Origin: an uncultured Ignavibacteriales bacterium
Lineage (GTDB): Bacteria; Bacteroidota; Ignavibacteria; Ignavibacteriales; Ignavibacteriaceae
Reading direction: 5' to 3'
NCBI GenBank assembly: GCA_903915485.1
Contig: CAIWTC010000648.1
Coordinates: forward strand, 1-7,177
DNA length: 7,177 nucleotides
A program made the translations under genes and the position numbers. Positions 4,701 through 7,177 of the stretch are shown here, in pieces. A model generated the notes under the pieces. It searched no databases. It saw nothing but the letters and a program-made list of their open reading frames with translations, and was not told the DNA's origin. Positions within the stretch are counted from its first letter, which is position 1. The number at the start of each line of letters is the position of its first letter.

Positions 4701-7177
4701 CCGGAACATTTACTTCAAATATAGCCGGATTAATCGGCAGCACGACTTATTATGTCAAGGCATATGCAACAAGCAGTGTCGGGACGGCGTATGGCAGTCA
4801 GGTGAGTTTCACTACATTACAGAGCGACCCGGTTTTGGCTGTGAATGGGTTTTCTCCTATAAGCTCAACATCTGCTACTGTACTTGGAAGCATTACTACT
4901 GTAGGAAGTCCGGCTCCAACTCATTATGGTTTCTGCTGGAATACAACCACTACCCCGACAATCAGCAACAGCAAGACCGACCTCGGGGCAGTAAGTCAGA
5001 CAGGAAATTTTTCCTCAGACCTTACCGGACTAACCGTTGGAACAACTTATTATGTGAGAGCTTATGCAACGAATGCGGTTAATACTTATTATGGACCCCA
5101 ACAAACTTTTGTTACCTTTTATAACTTCTCAAATGCGGATAATTCCATTGGAGGAACTGCACTTAACTTTAATGGGACAAGTAATTATGGCATTATTTCT
5201 TCCAACATTAACTCAACCCTGGACGGCGCATCGCAGTTTACTATTGAATCCTGGGTTTTTGCACGGACATTGGCTGACTTAAAAACTATCTTTTCAAAAT
5301 CAACATCTGCTAATGCCTGCATTGCCATTCAGTTAAGTTCGGCGAGTTCTGTGGGGAATGATGACTTTTTGATTTCCGTTTGCAATGGTGCCAGCAGCTA
5401 TGGGACTACGAACACAAATATTATCTCCGTTAATAAATGGAATCATATTGCGGTGATTTATAATGGCAGCGGCGCGGCAAACGCGGATAAACTAAAATTA
5501 TATGTTAACGGCGTTCAGCAGACTTTAACTTTCACCGGTACAATACCATCGGTTACTGCTTCCGGTGCAACTGCTTATCTCGGTTCAACAGGAGGTACTT
5601 CACTTTTCTGGGACGGTAAAATAGATGAGTTCAGAATCTGGAACACAGCAAGAACTGAATCCCAAATACGGGAAACCATGGATAAGGAGATACCGGCAAC
5701 CACAGGGTTGAAAGCGTATTATCTAATGAGCGAAGGCTTAGGAACTTCTCTTAACGATTATAGCGGAAATGGTAATAATGTTACTTTGTATGGCAGTCCC
5801 GTTTTCAAGGCATCAGGATGCTTTTCCGGCACAAGGAATTCGCTCTTATTTGATGGAACATCTTCTTATATAAGTTTGCCGGCGGGAGTGGATTCTCTCA
5901 TTGACAATAAGCAAACTTTCACATTCTGCGGTTGGATATATCCAACTAATCTGAGAAACTGGAATATAATATTTGATAAAACTAATGGAACTAATGAGTT
6001 TGGAGTAATGCTTTCAGGATCCTCACGGGGCGGTACCGATGAAATCCTTATCGTTCATAGTGTAGGCTCATACCTTGCTACAAGCGCATACACAACTTCA
6101 AATATATTAACTATTAATAACTGGTATCATATCGCGATTGTCCTTGACGGAACTCAGTATGAAACGCTGAAATTGTATGTTAACGGACAGCAACAGAACT
6201 TGACTTCCACCTCGACTGTTCAAGCGACCTTTCCACCCGGCGGAGTCTTGACGATTGGGAAAAAGGCAGTATTTTCAAATATTTGGCAGGGTAATTTTGA
6301 TGAATTTAGTTTTTGGAATGTGGCTTTGAGTCAGAGTTCTATTCGTGAAATGATGAATAGGAACCTGAGCGGTAAAGAGACCGGTTTGGTGGCATATTAC
6401 AAATTCAACAATGTTTCCGGAGGCACCGAACTCTTTGATTATTCCCCTAATAATCTGCACGGTACAACCTATAATTTAAGCACAGCCTGGCAGAGTTCAT
6501 CAATCTTTAACTCCTGGACAGGTGCCGAGTCCGTATCCTGGTCTTCAATTGCTAATTGGAGCAACGGCAGCATACCGGCATCCACAGACAATGTCGGAAT
6601 TTACAAATATTCATTTGGGTACGATGCAACGTTATCCGGTTCACCAACCTTGAATAATCTTTTTATTTCATCTGGTTCAACTTTGTCTTTTAATTCAGGA
6701 ATAACAATAAATAATAAGTTAACTCTTGAAAAGGATTTTAACCTGAACGGACAGATACTAACACTTGGAGCAAGTGGTCTGCTGGATGAAGGAAGTTACA
6801 GGCTTTTTGGTTTAAACGGTTATATTACAACGACGCGAAATCTTTCAAACATCAGTGCTATGAATGTAGGAGGGCTGGGTGCGGTCATTACTACAACAGA
6901 CAATATGGGAAGCACCGAGATACGAAGGAGTCATAATGAGATTAACTCAGGCGGACATAAAAGTATCCTTCGCAATTATACTATTACTCCATCCAATAAC
7001 AGCGGTTTGAGCGCGACATTAGTTTTCAATTATAATGAGAATGAACTTAATAGCATAAGCGAAGCAAACTTAAAGTTGTTTGAGTCAACCGATGGTATTA
7101 GTTGGCTCCTCGGAGGCGGCACAGTAAATACCACTAACAACACGGTAACCTTGGCCGGGATACCATCATTTTCCACG
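1694..7177 (+). CDS. Giant secreted repeat protein with FN3 and LamG domains (3' end outside window)
   Basis: One frame stays open for 1,828 codons to the last base, so the protein is partial. Residues 1-30 look like a Sec signal peptide: K4, a hydrophobic core (6-23), and likely cleavage between about 24 and 31. Order after that: module A (35-240) + FN3 (241-330); A (334-543) + FN3 (544-633); A (637-851) + FN3 (852-941); two FN3-like B modules (945-1043, 1044-1142); two LamG/ConA-like domains (1153-1369, 1382-1589); a W..NWSxGxIP segment (from 1607); and a block (1727 on) ending in TLAGIPSFST, typical just before a T9SS sorting domain. Composition is rich in Thr, Ser, Asn, Gly and aromatics with few Cys, as expected of an extracellular beta protein. 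LamG and FN3 domains suggest binding of carbohydrate or surface partners; no enzyme domain is seen. T9SS export is inferred, since the sorting signal would lie beyond the window. The upstream neighbour is an insertion sequence ending 22 bp before the start. No specific function can be named. Confidence 0.88.
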   Translation, partial: MQNKSILSLLGSVVLALQISFVLSSDLLSQSLTNYTFAASSGTYTALASATGAGHTGYVDNYAYNGIPIGFNFVYMGIPYTTVSFSGQGWMTFGQDINIATAATVSLTSGGTRPVIAPLWGNTNPLIAGYVSYKTTGTTGSKIFTLEAFSFQWVSNGALISYQIKLYEATGAVQFVYKQENATVGNGTAAIGITAAATGTGNFLSLNGTGTAPTASSTTQTSNLTVKPATGQTYTFTPPAIPTAPTVLNFTAVSDTGMTLNWTDNSSNETGYSIWRSVDNTNFTWITTVASNTTTYAANGLVPEVTYYWQVRTMNEGRMSAALSGSKVTNLASYPLLSHYTYAASTGTYTALTGATTAALNSGNLDEGAYNRIPIGFTFLYMGNIYNTVSFSTNGWMTFGQNITSYARYNSLTSGGTRPLVAPLWDDNDMTSGTVSYLTQGTAGSRIFTLQASNVEWSYLAIGGVISFQIKLYEATGAVVFVYKQESVAVNSGTASIGITATDINEGNFLSLDISDVGSSWTEFDTKYFSPATGKTYTFTPRTVPTAPTTLSFTSVGASGMTLNWLDKSTNETGFAIYSSIDNTNFTYVTEVGPNLTSYIATGLIPETKYYWQVMAMNEGRISSALTGFQTTNSVSYPLITRYAFTATSGTYTALSGATTATLSSGWADNGAYNAIPIGFTFIYSGTPYSTVSFSTQGWMAFDKTLSYSDNGLVSLPNEGVRPIVAPLWDINAMTSGTLSYLTQGIAGSRIFTLQASNVEWCGLVTGGVISFQVKLYEATGAVVFVYKQESAAVLYADASIGITAADTGIGKYLSLTNSGTSPFASPITATTGIITKPADGQTYTFTPPTTVPTAPTSLNFTSVGTIGMTLNWTDNSSNETGFAIWRSTDNVTFTFVAVVNANVSTYAATGLSPASNYYWQVRAVTDAKMSTAISGLQPTIPEAIPTVSTQSVSNIGIFTATGNGTVSSLGTSNLTQYGHCWNISGSPTISDSKTELGVKSSTGTFTSNIAGLIGSTTYYVKAYATSSVGTAYGSQVSFTTLQSDPVLAVNGFSPISSTSATVLGSITTVGSPAPTHYGFCWNTTTTPTISNSKTDLGAVSQTGNFSSDLTGLTVGTTYYVRAYATNAVNTYYGPQQTFVTFYNFSNADNSIGGTALNFNGTSNYGIISSNINSTLDGASQFTIESWVFARTLADLKTIFSKSTSANACIAIQLSSASSVGNDDFLISVCNGASSYGTTNTNIISVNKWNHIAVIYNGSGAANADKLKLYVNGVQQTLTFTGTIPSVTASGATAYLGSTGGTSLFWDGKIDEFRIWNTARTESQIRETMDKEIPATTGLKAYYLMSEGLGTSLNDYSGNGNNVTLYGSPVFKASGCFSGTRNSLLFDGTSSYISLPAGVDSLIDNKQTFTFCGWIYPTNLRNWNIIFDKTNGTNEFGVMLSGSSRGGTDEILIVHSVGSYLATSAYTTSNILTINNWYHIAIVLDGTQYETLKLYVNGQQQNLTSTSTVQATFPPGGVLTIGKKAVFSNIWQGNFDEFSFWNVALSQSSIREMMNRNLSGKETGLVAYYKFNNVSGGTELFDYSPNNLHGTTYNLSTAWQSSSIFNSWTGAESVSWSSIANWSNGSIPASTDNVGIYKYSFGYDATLSGSPTLNNLFISSGSTLSFNSGITINNKLTLEKDFNLNGQILTLGASGLLDEGSYRLFGLNGYITTTRNLSNISAMNVGGLGAVITTTDNMGSTEIRRSHNEINSGGHKSILRNYTITPSNNSGLSATLVFNYNENELNSISEANLKLFESTDGISWLLGGGTVNTTNNTVTLAGIPSFST
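1796..2413 (+). repeat. Module A, copy 1 (protein residues 35-240)
   Basis: First of three related beta-rich modules. Shared landmarks, in order, are SGTYTAL, IPIGFxFxYxG, TVSFSxxGWMxF, GxRPxxAPLW, SYxTxGxxGSxIFTL, ISxQxKLYEATGAV, FVYKQE, IGITA, LSL and a closing GxTYTFTP. I recognise this as a repeat style seen in secreted Bacteroidota proteins but cannot assign a named domain. This copy is the most diverged of the three in DNA, and has W117 followed by GNTN where the others have an Asp after the Trp (WDD, WDI). Confidence 0.75.
2414..2683 (+). repeat. Fibronectin type III domain 1 (residues 241-330)
   Basis: Opens with IPTAPT and carries the FN3 landmarks GMTLNWTDNSSNETGY (strand B Trp and the following turn), then a hydrophobic TYAANGLVP and the YYWQVR strand with the usual Tyr and aliphatic positions. 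An about 90-residue length fits FN3. Acts as a spacer or binding module between A copies. Confidence 0.75.
2693..3322 (+). repeat. Module A, copy 2 (residues 334-543)
   Basis: Has all landmarks of copy 1 (IPIGFTFLYMG, STNGWMTFG, GGTRPLVAPLW, KLYEATGAVVFVYKQE, IGITA, GKTYTFTP). It is preceded by a linker SYPLLSHY that recurs before copy 3 as SYPLITRY. Its second half is nearly identical in DNA to copy 3 at a 912-bp offset. The reverse-strand frame at 2951-3148 is a shadow. Confidence 0.75.
3019..3064 (+). repeat. 46-bp exact direct repeat, copy a
   Basis: Identical over 46 bp to 3931-3976, at a 912-bp offset inside module A copies 2 and 3 (encodes the AGSRIFTLQASNVEW stretch). Identity at third codon positions over the whole tract exceeds what protein conservation needs. 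Confidence 0.85.
3323..3592 (+). repeat. Fibronectin type III domain 2 (residues 544-633)
   Basis: Opens with VPTAPT and contains GMTLNWLDKSTNETGF, GLIPETKYYWQV and a terminal MNEGRISSALTG that parallels domain 1. Length and spacing match domains 1 and 3, so each A+FN3 pair forms one tandem unit of about 910 bp. Confidence 0.75.
3602..4246 (+). repeat. Module A, copy 3 (residues 637-851)
   Basis: Third copy, with IPIGFTFIYSG, STQGWMAFD, GVRPIVAPLW, GSRIFTLQASNVEW, KLYEATGAVVFVYKQE and GQTYTFTPP. It is slightly longer than copies 1 and 2. The middle to end is close to copy 2 at DNA level, while the first part has diverged more. The reverse-strand frame at 3809-4060 is a shadow resembling the one opposite copy 2. 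Confidence 0.75.
3931..3976 (+). repeat. 46-bp exact direct repeat, copy b
   Basis: Partner of 3019-3064. A further near-identical tract continues at the same offset from about 4014 (matching 3102 on), encoding KLYEATGAVVFVYKQES with only isolated base differences. Such tracts can support recombination between the two modules. Confidence 0.85.
4247..4516 (+). repeat. Fibronectin type III domain 3 (residues 852-941)
   Basis: Opens with VPTAPT and has GMTLNWTDNSSNETGF, the same turn as domain 1, then GLSPASNYYWQVRA. It ends the A+FN3 array; the following module is of a different type. Confidence 0.75.
4526..4822 (+). repeat. FN3-like module B, copy 1 (residues 945-1043)
   Basis: Landmarks are QYGHCWNISGSPTISDSKT, TGTFTSNIAGL, TTYYVKAYATSSVGTAYG and VSFTT. 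This is the FN3-like repeat common in secreted Bacteroidota proteins, recognised by the G.CW, Pt.s.sKT and YYV+AYAtn..GtaYG motifs. It aligns along its length with the next module. Confidence 0.7.
4823..5119 (+). repeat. FN3-like module B, copy 2 (residues 1044-1142)
   Basis: Same layout and length (99 residues) as copy 1: HYGFCWNTTTTPTISNSKT, TGNFSSDLTGL, TTYYVRAYATNAVNTYYG and QTFVT. The usual GtaYG is NTYYG here. Clear protein similarity but diverged DNA indicates an older duplication than that of A copies 2 and 3. Confidence 0.7.
5150..5800 (+). other. LamG/concanavalin A-like domain 1 (residues 1153-1369)
   Basis: Has the Laminin_G_3-type landmarks in order: ALNFNGTSNYG, FTIESWVFA, KWNHIAVIYNG, KLKLYVNGVQQ, GKIDEFRIWNTARTESQIRE, then GLKAYYLMSEG and LNDYSGNGNN. 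This fold is a beta jelly-roll that commonly binds glycans or surface ligands; no catalytic residues are implied. A 72-codon forward frame at 5064-5282 is an out-of-frame shadow. Confidence 0.8.
5837..6460 (+). other. LamG/concanavalin A-like domain 2 (residues 1382-1589)
   Basis: Second jelly-roll domain: SLLFDGTSSYISLP, FTFCGWIYP, NWYHIAIVLDG, LKLYVNGQQQNL, GNFDEFSFWNVALSQSSIRE, GLVAYYKFNN and LFDYSPNNLHG. The order and spacing repeat those of domain 1, while the DNA differs throughout, so the duplication is old. Two adjacent LamG domains suggest two-site ligand binding (inferred). Confidence 0.8.
6512..7177 (+). other. W..NWS segment and pre-C-terminal block (residues 1607-1828, cut by window end)
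   Basis: Begins with SWTGAESVSWSSIANWSNGS and IPASTDNVGI, a pattern seen near the C-terminal part of many secreted Bacteroidota proteins, followed by short beta-helix-like turns (NNLFISSGSTLSFNSG, LTLEKDFNLNGQILTLG). From about residue 1727 come GLGAVITTTDNMGSTEIRR, a H..I..GGHKSILRNYTITP stretch, FNYNENELN and KLFESTDGISW, ending at TLAGIPSFST. In related proteins this block directly precedes the C-terminal sorting domain, so the gene probably ends soon beyond the window. Confidence 0.6.

Noticed and set aside
4222..4743. Reverse-strand frames at 4222-4410 and 4447-4743
   Set aside because: They sit wholly inside the long forward frame, opposite FN3 domain 3 and module B, where low-complexity Thr/Ser/Val codons keep the complement open by chance.
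5064..5282. Forward 72-codon frame
   Set aside because: Out of frame within the giant gene across the B-to-LamG junction; its protein shows no domain, while the main frame there shows clear LamG motifs.
6275..6460. Reverse-strand 61-codon frame
   Set aside because: Lies opposite LamG domain 2, whose conserved motifs show that the forward frame is the coding one.

Overview
The window is about 40% GC by eye. It holds two things: a compact IS66-type insertion sequence at the left, and the 5' part of a very large gene for an exported, multidomain surface protein that runs off the right edge. The second gene suggests Bacteroidota or the neighbouring Ignavibacteria/Chlorobi lineage. It encodes a long protein of tandem beta-sandwich repeats, fibronectin type III domains and LamG-like domains, a W...NW(S)xGxxP segment, and a pre-C-terminal block of a type common in type IX secretion (T9SS) cargo. 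A TAnnTTTG promoter-like element before the transposase fits this assignment. No rRNA or other taxonomic marker is present, so the assignment is inferred.

Layout: 1-61 is left flank with no gene. 62-1671 is the insertion sequence (1,610 bp), bounded by a perfect 14-bp terminal inverted repeat that begins GTAA as in IS66. It carries one intact transposase gene (266-1663) of the TnpC class, and its stop codon lies inside the right inverted repeat. No tnpA or tnpB companion is visible, so this looks like a single-ORF IS66 relative. 1672-1693 is a 22-bp gap with a ribosome binding site. From 1694 to the last base, one uninterrupted frame of 1,828 codons encodes the surface protein; no stop is reached.

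The surface protein reads as: signal peptide; three copies of a roughly 205-215-residue beta-rich module (here called A), each followed by a fibronectin type III domain of about 90 residues; two copies of an about 99-residue FN3-like module (B); two LamG/concanavalin A-like domains; a W...NWS segment; and the start of a C-terminal block. Copies 2 and 3 of the A module share near-identical DNA at a fixed 912-bp offset, pointing to recent duplication or gene conversion.

The two parts meet in a notable way. The insertion sequence ends only 22 bp before the start codon of the giant gene, leaving the ribosome binding site but separating the gene from whatever promoter lay to the left. Expression of the surface protein may therefore depend on transcription from or through the element. 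I found no CRISPR array, tRNA, rRNA, riboswitch or convincing terminator.
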